Source: an uncultured Treponema sp. (GTDB taxonomy: Bacteria > Spirochaetota > Spirochaetia > Treponematales > Treponemataceae). Taken from it: DNA of 8,543 nt. A model generated the notes under the pieces. It searched no databases. It saw only the letters and a program-made list of their open reading frames with translations, and had not been told where the DNA came from. The position numbers and the translations under genes are program-made. The first letter of the stretch is position 1. Each line of letters starts with the position of its first letter. This document shows, piece by piece, positions 1-5,366 of this stretch. Location: positions 1 to 8,543 of the forward strand of contig CALELJ010000242.1 of the NCBI GenBank assembly GCA_937902445.1, in the 5' to 3' direction.

Positions 1-2034
1 TTCTTTTCTAAGAACATCAGTACGGCTTTCAATGTCCTGTGTATAGGAAGATGTGGTTTCCCTGTATTTTTCAACGGCCTGGGCAGTCTGTTCCTTGACA
101 TCTTCCGTAAGGGTATTGAGCTTCTTTCTGACATCATCTTCAAGGCTGTCGGTTCTGTTCTTGATGTCCGTAGAAATTGAAAGAGCGCGGTTGTTGAGTT
201 CCTCCAGCTTTTTTCTAATCAATGCATCTACGGAATCGGCTTTGTCCGCAAAGTTTGTATTGAGGCTTGTTGTCCTCTGTTTGATTTCAGTCTCAATCTT
301 TGAAATTGAACTGTCAAGATTTGTGTTCGCAGCAGCAGTCTTCTGCTTGAGCTTGTCCGCAAGTTCATCAAAATTTCTATCGATGTCTTCATCTACGGAA
401 GAAATTTTCTGCTTGAGTTTTGCATCAAGGGCTGCTGATTTTTCATTGAAAAGAACAATAAGCTTCTGGGACTTTTCCTTCATCTCAGATTCAGCCTGAT
501 CGGTGCTTGTTTCCAAAGCTTCCTTGAGGGACTTTGACTTAAGGTCATAGGCACCTTCAAGTTCCCTGTTTTTATCCTCAAAGAGGTGGATGACGGAAGA
601 CGATGTATCGTTGAACTTCTGGTCGAGTTCAAGCATTCTGTCTTCGTAGTTCTTTGTAATTTCCTTCAGGCGGCTGTCGATGGAACCAACCATGTCTGCA
701 TATTTTTCTTCAAGTCCTTTTGTAAGTCCTTCAGTCTTTGCATTGAAGTCAGACTCAAGAGCCTTTGTCCTGTCATGGAAAACAACATCAAGACTGCCTG
801 TCTTTTCAGCAAGGGCGTTTTCAAGTTCCTCAATCCTGCTGTTAAGTTTTTCAGTGAATTCACTTGCATTTGTATCAAGGGAATAATTGATCCTGTCTGT
901 CTTTTCCTTAACGGCATTCTCAAAGGCGGAAGTCTTTTCTTCAAAGGCTGCGGAACGTTCAGTAAAGATCCTGTCAAAGTCTTCTGTCTTCTGATTGAAA
1001 TCAGTTCCCATCGCTGTAAGACGCTGGTCAAGATTCCTTTCAAGTTCGTCTGCACGGGTCGTATATTCATTTTCAATGCGGCTCAAACCATCATCGATCT
1101 TTGAATTCAAATCATTGATTTTTTCATAAACGCGGTCCTCGATTCCAGAAGTTGAATTCTCAAGATTATCCTTGAACTCGCTGATTCTTCCGGAATACTG
1201 CTCGCGCAATTCGTATGTGCTGTTGTCAAGTTCACTGCGCACATCATTGATTTTTTCGTAGATCTCATTTGACATGGCACCTGTCTCAGAGGTGAGCTTG
1301 CTTTCAATGTCGGCGATGTCATTTGTAATCCTGTCGTTGAAAAGATTGATTTTGTCCTCAACAAGGGAATCCATGGAAGTTGTGGCATTTTCAACGCGTT
1401 CAGTAAGATCCTGGATTTTTGAACCGAGAGCCTCTTCAAGTCCGCCAGTCTTTGAGTCCACGGTAGAAATGAGTTCCCCGATTCTTGAGTCGAGATTGTC
1501 CTTGAGGTTTGTATACTCATTGTCCAGAAGGGAATCAAAACCTTCAGAACGTTCCTTAAGGTCTTCTTCAAGAGATGAAATTTTCTTCTGCCAGCTTTCA
1601 GAAAGCACATTGGTGCGGGCATCGAGAAGCTGCTGCATGTTCTCTGTTTTTTCCTTGAACTTGTTCTCTACACCGGCGCTGTATTCCCTGAATGCATCGG
1701 AAAGTTCCTGGGTCTTTTCATTGAGGGCTTTCTGTGTATCTTCAATTCTCGAATCGATCATGGCAGTTATCTGCTTTGACTGAACGTTGAGTTCATTGAG
1801 ACAATCATCTATGCGCTGTCTTGATTCTTCCTGGAGCTGGCTGAATGATTCATCCTCAAGCTTCTTTGCATTTTCGATAGCCGTAGAATAGGCATTGCGG
1901 ATATCATCCTCAATTTTCTGCATGATGGCTTCATTCTGTCTTTTTGCAAGAGCCGTAGTCTTTTCAACTTCAACTGCCCTGTCTTCAAAGGCTTTAAGAA
2001 GATCTTCACCGATGGATTTAAGCTGTTCGGCATT
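1..2034 (-). repeat. Continuous 11-residue (33-base) coiled-coil repeat array
   Basis: Read in frame, residues 167-844 divide into 61 full hendecads plus 7 residues without a single insertion or deletion. Typical units are LEEALGSKIQD, LKDNLDSRIGE, FNAKTEGLTKG and LKQKTAAANTN. Up to about residue 530 the hydrophobic residues sit at positions 1 and 5 of each unit. After it they sit at 1 and 8, the same pattern shifted by one heptad. The array continues past the window edge. Two units separated by 44 residues share EKIND, encoded by identical 15-base stretches at 1243-1257 and 1111-1125. Hendecads give right-handed or straight coiled coils rather than the usual left-handed heptad coil; this is established for the repeat type, not shown here. 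Confidence 0.85.
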
Positions 2035-2532
2035 TTTTGAAGAGAACCTGTTCACAATGTCTGAAACCTTGTCCTCAAGAATCTGGGCTGCCTTCTGCTG
2101 CTTGTTCAGTCTTTCATTTACTTTGTCTATAAGAATCGTCTCGTTTTTTACCGAAGCAAGGTTCTGCTCGACGGCGGCTGTCATTTCCATGAGATTCTTA
2201 AGAACAGTGTCATAGGCATTTATTTTGTTTTCAATGTTTTCAACTGCCTGAATGGGATTTTCGAAACTTTCAGTCACTTCCTTACAAAGCTGAATCTGCT
2301 GATCCATCTTGCGTATGGCGGCTTCAGTCTCAATTTCTTTTGTTTTGAGTTCGTTGACAATGAAATTCTGGGAATCTATCTGACCGTTAAAATATTCGTC
2401 AAATTCTTTTTTACGTTTGTCCGCGTAGTTTTTAACCTTCTCCATCTGGTTTTCATTCTTATCAACCTGACGAATGATAAATGAAATTACAGCTGACAAT
2501 ACTACCGATATAATGATTCCAACAATAAACAC
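1..2532 (-). CDS. SpiroCoCo-type membrane-anchored long coiled-coil protein (3' end beyond window)
   Basis: The frame is open for all 844 codons to base 1, with no stop, so the C terminus lies outside the window. It begins with GTG. A TAA lies two codons upstream in frame, so no earlier start is possible. A G-rich GGGTGGG sits 8 bases before the GTG. Residues 2-21 are one hydrophobic segment followed by R22, K25 and K32. By the positive-inside rule this suggests an inner-membrane anchor with the rest in the cytoplasm; this topology is inferred. Residues 22-166 are charged and helical. From residue 167 on, the chain is an uninterrupted series of 11-residue repeats (hendecads) of the form hydrophobic-x3-hydrophobic-x2-K/R-x3. 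Composition is rich in E, D, K, S and N, with hardly any proline after P93. Length, anchor and repeats fit the spirochaete SpiroCoCo family, whose function is unknown; a structural or cell-shape role is a guess. It lies 39 bases after the HAD gene. Confidence 0.85.
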   Translation of the reverse strand, partial: MFIVGIIISVVLSAVISFIIRQVDKNENQMEKVKNYADKRKKEFDEYFNGQIDSQNFIVNELKTKEIETEAAIRKMDQQIQLCKEVTESFENPIQAVENIENKINAYDTVLKNLMEMTAAVEQNLASVKNETILIDKVNERLNKQQKAAQILEDKVSDIVNRFSSKNAEQLKSIGEDLLKAFEDRAVEVEKTTALAKRQNEAIMQKIEDDIRNAYSTAIENAKKLEDESFSQLQEESRQRIDDCLNELNVQSKQITAMIDSRIEDTQKALNEKTQELSDAFREYSAGVENKFKEKTENMQQLLDARTNVLSESWQKKISSLEEDLKERSEGFDSLLDNEYTNLKDNLDSRIGELISTVDSKTGGLEEALGSKIQDLTERVENATTSMDSLVEDKINLFNDRITNDIADIESKLTSETGAMSNEIYEKINDVRSELDNSTYELREQYSGRISEFKDNLENSTSGIEDRVYEKINDLNSKIDDGLSRIENEYTTRADELERNLDQRLTAMGTDFNQKTEDFDRIFTERSAAFEEKTSAFENAVKEKTDRINYSLDTNASEFTEKLNSRIEELENALAEKTGSLDVVFHDRTKALESDFNAKTEGLTKGLEEKYADMVGSIDSRLKEITKNYEDRMLELDQKFNDTSSSVIHLFEDKNRELEGAYDLKSKSLKEALETSTDQAESEMKEKSQKLIVLFNEKSAALDAKLKQKISSVDEDIDRNFDELADKLKQKTAAANTNLDSSISKIETEIKQRTTSLNTNFADKADSVDALIRKKLEELNNRALSISTDIKNRTDSLEDDVRKKLNTLTEDVKEQTAQAVEKYRETTSSYTQDIESRTDVLRKE

Positions 2533-2540
2533 TTTTTATT

Positions 2541-2547
2541 CCCACCC
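2541..2547 (-). promoter_or_regulatory. Atypical G-rich ribosome binding site for the coiled-coil gene
   Basis: GGGTGGG lies 8 bases before the GTG start at 2532. It replaces the A of the usual GGAGG core with T. It is the only G-rich stretch in the 39-base gap and supports the GTG start over a downstream ATG at residue 30, which would delete the membrane anchor. Confidence 0.5.
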
Positions 2548-2571
2548 AAGTTTTATTTGTTTTGTTTATTT

Positions 2572-3243
2572 TTATTCTAGCACGATTTTCTGCAGCTGGC
2601 GATAATTTTTGAATGATATGTCAGCTTCCTCAAGCTTTCTGTTGAACAGTTTCTTAAAGCCTGTAAGAATATATGCAGTTTTCATGCCTGCTTTTGCGGC
2701 ACCTCTAACATCGTATCTGATGCTGTTTCCCACGTACAGGATTTTTTCAGCCGGAACTCCAAGCTCCTGTGAAAGAATTCCAAATGGGTAGATAGAAGGC
2801 TTAAGGGCCCCTGACTCCTCGGAACCAATGCACACATCGCATAGTTCCCTTATGCCCCAGATGTCATCTTTCTGGTCTGGAGGAAAATCCGAAAGAATTC
2901 CAATTTTAAGACCGGAATCCTTCATTGCCTTTATACATTCATAGACATGAGGAAATGGTTTGATTTTTTTGAAGAAATGACTGATGCCGTCGTAACACAC
3001 ATCATTGATGAGTTTTTTTGCCACAGGACTTTCAATGGAAGAAAGCTCTGCAAAAATACGTGCCTGATATTCATAAAAATCAGCAAGAGGTGCCGTTCTA
3101 TGCATCTTATCGCGCGCCTTGTTGAAATAAAGATACACCCTGAAATTTTTCAGGATGTAAAGCGGCATCCTTATGAAAAGTTTCCATGACGGATAGAGAG
3201 TTCCATCGATGTCAAATGCCACAGCCTGAATATCTTTGTACAT
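2572..3243 (-). CDS. HAD-superfamily hydrolase (probable phosphatase)
   Basis: This 223-residue protein has all four HAD motifs. Motif I is DIDGTLY, with nucleophile D11 and acid/base D13. Motif II is GILSD, with S118. The motif III lysine is K148, in ALKPS. Motif IV is VGNSIRYD, where D178 would complete the magnesium site and N173 replaces the commoner aspartate. The segment between motifs I and II (about residues 17-100) is helical and would form a C1-type cap. Its first part (20-45) is unusually hydrophobic and basic and might touch the membrane. Length and motif order fit phosphoglycolate-phosphatase or phosphotyrosine-like HADs, but the substrate cannot be read from sequence. The ATG at 3243 is forced: motif I begins only ten residues later and an in-frame TGA lies just upstream. 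There is no properly spaced ribosome binding site. The gene starts 21 bases after the tonB-like stop and may have its own promoter. Confidence 0.9.
   Translation of the reverse strand: MYKDIQAVAFDIDGTLYPSWKLFIRMPLYILKNFRVYLYFNKARDKMHRTAPLADFYEYQARIFAELSSIESPVAKKLINDVCYDGISHFFKKIKPFPHVYECIKAMKDSGLKIGILSDFPPDQKDDIWGIRELCDVCIGSEESGALKPSIYPFGILSQELGVPAEKILYVGNSIRYDVRGAAKAGMKTAYILTGFKKLFNRKLEEADISFKNYRQLQKIVLE
2574..2602 (-). promoter_or_regulatory. Possible weak promoter for the coiled-coil gene
   Basis: On the minus strand TCGCCA (2602-2597; 4 of 6 matches to TTGACA), a 17-base spacer and TAGAAT (2579-2574; 5 of 6 matches to TATAAT) overlap the end of the HAD gene. A start near 2567 would give a leader of about 35 bases. 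The -35 match is weak and the area is A/T-rich, so this may be chance. No terminator hairpin is visible between the HAD stop and the GTG, so read-through from the HAD gene is equally possible. Confidence 0.22.
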
Positions 3244-3261
3244 TCTTCTATTATAGAAGAA
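3243..3261 (-). repeat. Perfect inverted repeat abutting the HAD start codon
   Basis: TTCTTCTATAATAGAAGAA is a perfect palindrome around its central base (3252), with 9-base arms. Its last A is the first base of the HAD ATG. In an RNA read through from the tonB-like gene it could fold into a 7-bp stem with a 5-base AUAAU loop, burying the purine tract AGAAG just before the AUG. It also contains the -10 box, so an operator role is an alternative. It lacks the G/C-rich stem and U run of an intrinsic terminator. Confidence 0.55.
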
Positions 3262-3278
3262 AATTCATCTAATCTCAA
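3250..3278 (-). promoter_or_regulatory. Near-consensus sigma-70 promoter, predicted leaderless start for the HAD gene
   Basis: On the minus strand TTGAGA (3278-3273; 5 of 6 to TTGACA) is followed by exactly 17 bases and then TATAAT (3255-3250; perfect). The usual distance from the -10 box puts transcription start at about 3243, the A of the HAD ATG. The -35 box lies inside the last codons of the tonB-like gene and the -10 box in the 21-base gap. The match is read directly from the sequence; activity and the leaderless mRNA are inferred. Confidence 0.6.
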
Positions 3279-4311
3279 GCGTATAGTCAAAGGCGGCGAT
3301 ACCTTTGCGGCCTGCAGGATCTTCTGAAAACTTCCATTCGCTGATCTGTTTTTTGATCTCACGCTGGATGGGATCCGGCAAAAGAGAGGCAGGCCTGATT
3401 GTAATTTCACCAAAGGGCACGGAACCATCCGGCTGAACCACAAAACGAATTTCCACATTGCGTGTACTGTCCACAAGCCTTGCATTTTCTTCTGAAATGA
3501 AAATCGATGGATTTTTTGGATGCAGAAGCTGTCTTGAAGATCCATCGGACATCTGGATGGACACCGCCCCCGTCGAACTTTTAGACGATGAAATGGAGGC
3601 TCGGCTTTTTATTCCATCTGCAACGGAAGAAGAATAGGTTGTATTTTTGATGCTGCTCAATGCACTTTTGGTGCTGTCGGAAGCAGCAAGGTCCGCCTGG
3701 CTTGCAGAAGACGATGAACTTGCAGAAGAACTGGAAGACGACTGGGATGCTGCGCTTGCTGAACTTCCGCTCAGGGAGCTTTTTGCCACAACAGCCTTTT
3801 TAGCCGTAGTGGAAGCCACAGTCTGGACCGGTTCAGCGTCATCGGCGAAAAGACTTTCATCGAACTCAACCTTTTTCTTTCTGGATGAATTCTGTTCCGC
3901 CATAAGTTCCTCAACGCTCTTTTTTATCACCGGCTCATCCGCCTTTTTCTGAACAGACTTAGACTCTCCTTTAGCTTTCGAGTCGGCTTTCTTTTCAGCT
4001 GGTTTGGAAGTGCTTTTTTCCGTCCTGGCAGTTTTTTTCTCTTCCTGTTTCTTCTCTGTTTTTTTCTCCGCCTTTTTTTCAGTTTTGCTTTCACTTTTGG
4101 CAGGCTCATTCTTTTTTGCAACCTCAGACTTCTTTGTTGTTGTCTTTGGCTTGTCTTTGATCACAGGAGTACTATCAAGCTGTATGGTAATTGCTTTATA
4201 TGTCTCATTTGGCTTAATCCTGATCACAAGACAAAGAATGAAAAAAATGAGAAAAATTGCTGATGTCAGGGCAAGGGAAAATTTTCTTCCCCGTTCTTCA
4301 ATGTCTGTCAT
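3265..4311 (-). CDS. TonB/TolA-type periplasm-spanning energy transducer
   Basis: A 348-residue protein with the layout of TonB/TolA-family transducers. It has a short cytoplasmic start and one transmembrane helix (about 12-31). A long low-complexity periplasmic span follows, lysine/glutamate-rich at 52-127 and serine-rich at 178-247. It ends in a compact C-terminal domain (about 284-348) containing VEIRFVVQPDGSV and a WKF motif at 326-328, as in TonB C-terminal or AgmX/PglI-like domains. The span has few prolines, unlike the classic Pro-Lys/Pro-Glu rod of TonB, and its K/E/A part resembles TolA domain II. It would couple the ExbB-ExbD motor to an outer-membrane client, probably the barrel protein of this operon. 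Its ATG overlaps the ExbD stop (ATGA), and only a weak GGGT lies upstream, so translational coupling is likely. Choosing between a TonB and a TolA role needs partner data. Confidence 0.85.
   Translation of the reverse strand: MTDIEERGRKFSLALTSAIFLIFFILCLVIRIKPNETYKAITIQLDSTPVIKDKPKTTTKKSEVAKKNEPAKSESKTEKKAEKKTEKKQEEKKTARTEKSTSKPAEKKADSKAKGESKSVQKKADEPVIKKSVEELMAEQNSSRKKKVEFDESLFADDAEPVQTVASTTAKKAVVAKSSLSGSSASAASQSSSSSSASSSSSASQADLAASDSTKSALSSIKNTTYSSSVADGIKSRASISSSKSSTGAVSIQMSDGSSRQLLHPKNPSIFISEENARLVDSTRNVEIRFVVQPDGSVPFGEITIRPASLLPDPIQREIKKQISEWKFSEDPAGRKGIAAFDYTLEIR
3571..3780 (-). repeat. Ser/Ala-rich low-complexity linker in the TonB-like protein
   Basis: Residues 178-247 are mostly serine with alanine, including SQSSSSSSASSSSSASQ at 188-204. 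It joins the charged rod to the C-terminal domain and is presumably disordered and flexible. Serine-rich linkers are unusual for TonB, whose spans are normally proline-rich. Confidence 0.75.
3931..4158 (-). repeat. Lys/Glu-rich low-complexity span in the TonB-like protein
   Basis: Residues 52-127 are dominated by K, E, A, T and S, with short near-repeats such as KTEKK, AEKKTEKK and EEKKTARTEK. On the plus strand this appears as many T runs. It would form an extended or helical, highly charged rod across the periplasm, similar in style to TolA domain II. The purine-rich, A-run-rich coding makes it prone to length changes between strains (inference). Confidence 0.75.
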
Positions 4312-4724
4312 TTTTTACCCGTCGTACGTAGGCTTACACTGCTGAACCCGCTGAATCTTATGACATCAAAAAGAGCGACAATTTTACCGTTTGTCACCTT
4401 GCTGTCAGCAGACAAGGAAACCGGGAATTCATTTCTTGGAACATCTCCGGTGTCAAAGGCCTTAAGTTTTTTCTGAAGCTGGTCCATCGAAACCTTTTCC
4501 TCATTGAACCAAAGGGTTCCGTCTTCCTGGGCAGTAATTGTTATGCTGCTGGTTTCAACACCCTTTGACGTGGAACTTTCTGGCAGCTTTACATCGATTG
4601 CCGGAAGCACAGAAAAAGTTGTTGAAACAAGAAAGAAGAGAATGAGCTGGAATATAACATCAAGCATTGGCGAAAGGTCAACGCCACCGATGGATTTTCT
4701 TCCACTTCTCGAAGATACTTTCAT
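4308..4724 (-). CDS. exbD: ExbD/TolR-family motor protein
   Basis: A 138-residue protein of normal ExbD length. It has a short cytoplasmic N terminus, one transmembrane helix at about 20-40, and a periplasmic domain to the end. The helix begins VDLSPMLDVIFQLILFF, in which D22 matches the essential proton-carrying aspartate of ExbD (D25 in E. coli). It is followed by the family-typical VKLPES. With ExbB it would make the proton-motive-force-driven inner-membrane motor that works the TonB-like protein. A GGGAG ribosome binding site sits 6 bases before the ATG. The gene lies 15 bases after the ExbB stop and its own TGA overlaps the ATG of the tonB-like gene. There is no OmpA-like peptidoglycan-binding domain, which argues against MotB. 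Distinguishing ExbD from TolR by sequence alone is uncertain. Confidence 0.9.
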   Translation of the reverse strand: MKVSSRSGRKSIGGVDLSPMLDVIFQLILFFLVSTTFSVLPAIDVKLPESSTSKGVETSSITITAQEDGTLWFNEEKVSMDQLQKKLKAFDTGDVPRNEFPVSLSADSKVTNGKIVALFDVIRFSGFSSVSLRTTGKK

Positions 4725-4730
4725 AACAAT

Positions 4731-4735
4731 CTCCC
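4731..4735 (-). promoter_or_regulatory. Ribosome binding site of the exbD-like gene
   Basis: GGGAG with a 6-base spacer to the ATG at 4724, in the 15-base gap after the ExbB stop codon. Confidence 0.75.
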
Positions 4736-4739
4736 GTTA

Positions 4740-5351
4740 CTACAGATTTTTTCCTGTAAGTCTGAACATGACTCTTGTCACTGTAAGTTCCATGCTCTTG
4801 ATGCTGTGGTTCACAAGGGAATTGAAGTAGCTGTGGAAAATGATGGCCGGAATGGCTACGATAAGGCCTGCAACAGTAGTCACAAGAGCTTCACCGATGG
4901 AAGAGGCAAGCAAGGCAGGATCTCCCATGGTTCCGCCGTTACCAAGAACACCAAAAGCCTTGATGTTACCGGTAACTGTACCAAGAAGTCCTAGAAGGGT
5001 TGCGACATTTGAAATTGTGCCCAGAGCTGAAAGCAGATGCTCAAATTTTGGAACAGCAAGATCCATTTTTGTCTGTACATATTCCTTCAGATCCTGCTCG
5101 TCAAGACCACGGCAGTTTATCGCATCCTTAACGACGCCGGCACATGGAGTACCAGCATTGTTGCAGAGATTTTCAGCAACAGTAAAATCGCCCTTTGCAA
5201 TCGCAGCATCAATATCATCAGAAAAACTTTCCTCACGCTTTTTTACAGTAAAGAAATAATGGAGCCTTTCAATGACAATGAAAACTACTATGAAACCACA
5301 GGCAATAATCGGAACCATAAGGATTCCGCCATTTTTTAAAATCTGAAACAT
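4740..5351 (-). CDS. exbB: ExbB/TolQ/MotA-family proton channel protein
   Basis: A 203-residue protein with three predicted transmembrane helices (about 11-29, 108-128 and 152-174) and a cytoplasmic loop between the first two, as in ExbB/TolQ. TM2 carries LGLLGTVTG and TM3 carries GEALVTTVAGLIVAIPA. T125, E154 and T159 line up with the polar channel residues T148, E176 and T181 of E. coli ExbB, so the proton path looks intact. It would form the pentameric channel around the ExbD dimer and energise the TonB-like protein. The size (MotA is nearer 250-300 residues) and the ExbD neighbour argue against a flagellar MotA. The ATG is preceded by AGGAG at a 6-base spacing. Three cysteines (63, 70, 80) in the loop are a minor oddity. 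Confidence 0.92.
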   Translation of the reverse strand: MFQILKNGGILMVPIIACGFIVVFIVIERLHYFFTVKKREESFSDDIDAAIAKGDFTVAENLCNNAGTPCAGVVKDAINCRGLDEQDLKEYVQTKMDLAVPKFEHLLSALGTISNVATLLGLLGTVTGNIKAFGVLGNGGTMGDPALLASSIGEALVTTVAGLIVAIPAIIFHSYFNSLVNHSIKSMELTVTRVMFRLTGKNL

Positions 5352-5357
5352 AAATTA

Positions 5358-5362
5358 CTCCT
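5358..5362 (-). promoter_or_regulatory. Strong ribosome binding site of the exbB-like gene
   Basis: AGGAG with a 6-base spacer fills the 15-base gap between the barrel-protein stop and the ExbB ATG. It is the best Shine-Dalgarno match in the cluster and supports the ATG at 5351. Confidence 0.85.
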
Positions 5363-5366
5363 GTTA

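Noticed and set aside
1..2034. 33-base periodicity that could be mistaken for a CRISPR or DNA tandem repeat
   Set aside because: The periodicity is at the protein level (hydrophobic positions every 11 codons). Individual 33-base units are poorly conserved in DNA and there are no identical repeats with spacers.
53..2215. Several plus-strand open frames of 68-172 codons opposite the coiled-coil gene
   Set aside because: They are antisense shadows. The minus frame is open over all 844 codons with a coherent anchor and 11-residue repeats, while the plus frames give low-complexity S/F/L-rich products without ribosome sites.
2533..2571. Terminator or small RNA in the 39-base gap before the coiled-coil gene
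   Set aside because: The gap is a simple A-rich sequence with no inverted repeat; it appears to hold only the ribosome site.
3243..3261. Intrinsic terminator after the tonB-like gene
   Set aside because: The hairpin stem is A/U-rich, only 7 bp, and is followed by the HAD start codon instead of a U run.
4308..4320. A6 run at the exbD-tonB junction as a programmed frameshift site making an ExbD-TonB fusion
   Set aside because: The ATGA overlap is the common arrangement for translational coupling, no canonical slippery heptamer or downstream structure is apparent, and a fusion would join the ExbD periplasmic end to the cytoplasmic start of the TonB-like protein, which makes no topological sense.
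4308..5351. Flagellar stator MotA/MotB
   Set aside because: The channel protein is short (203 residues) and the partner lacks an OmpA-like peptidoglycan-binding domain. ExbB/ExbD residues and the tonB-like neighbour fit better.
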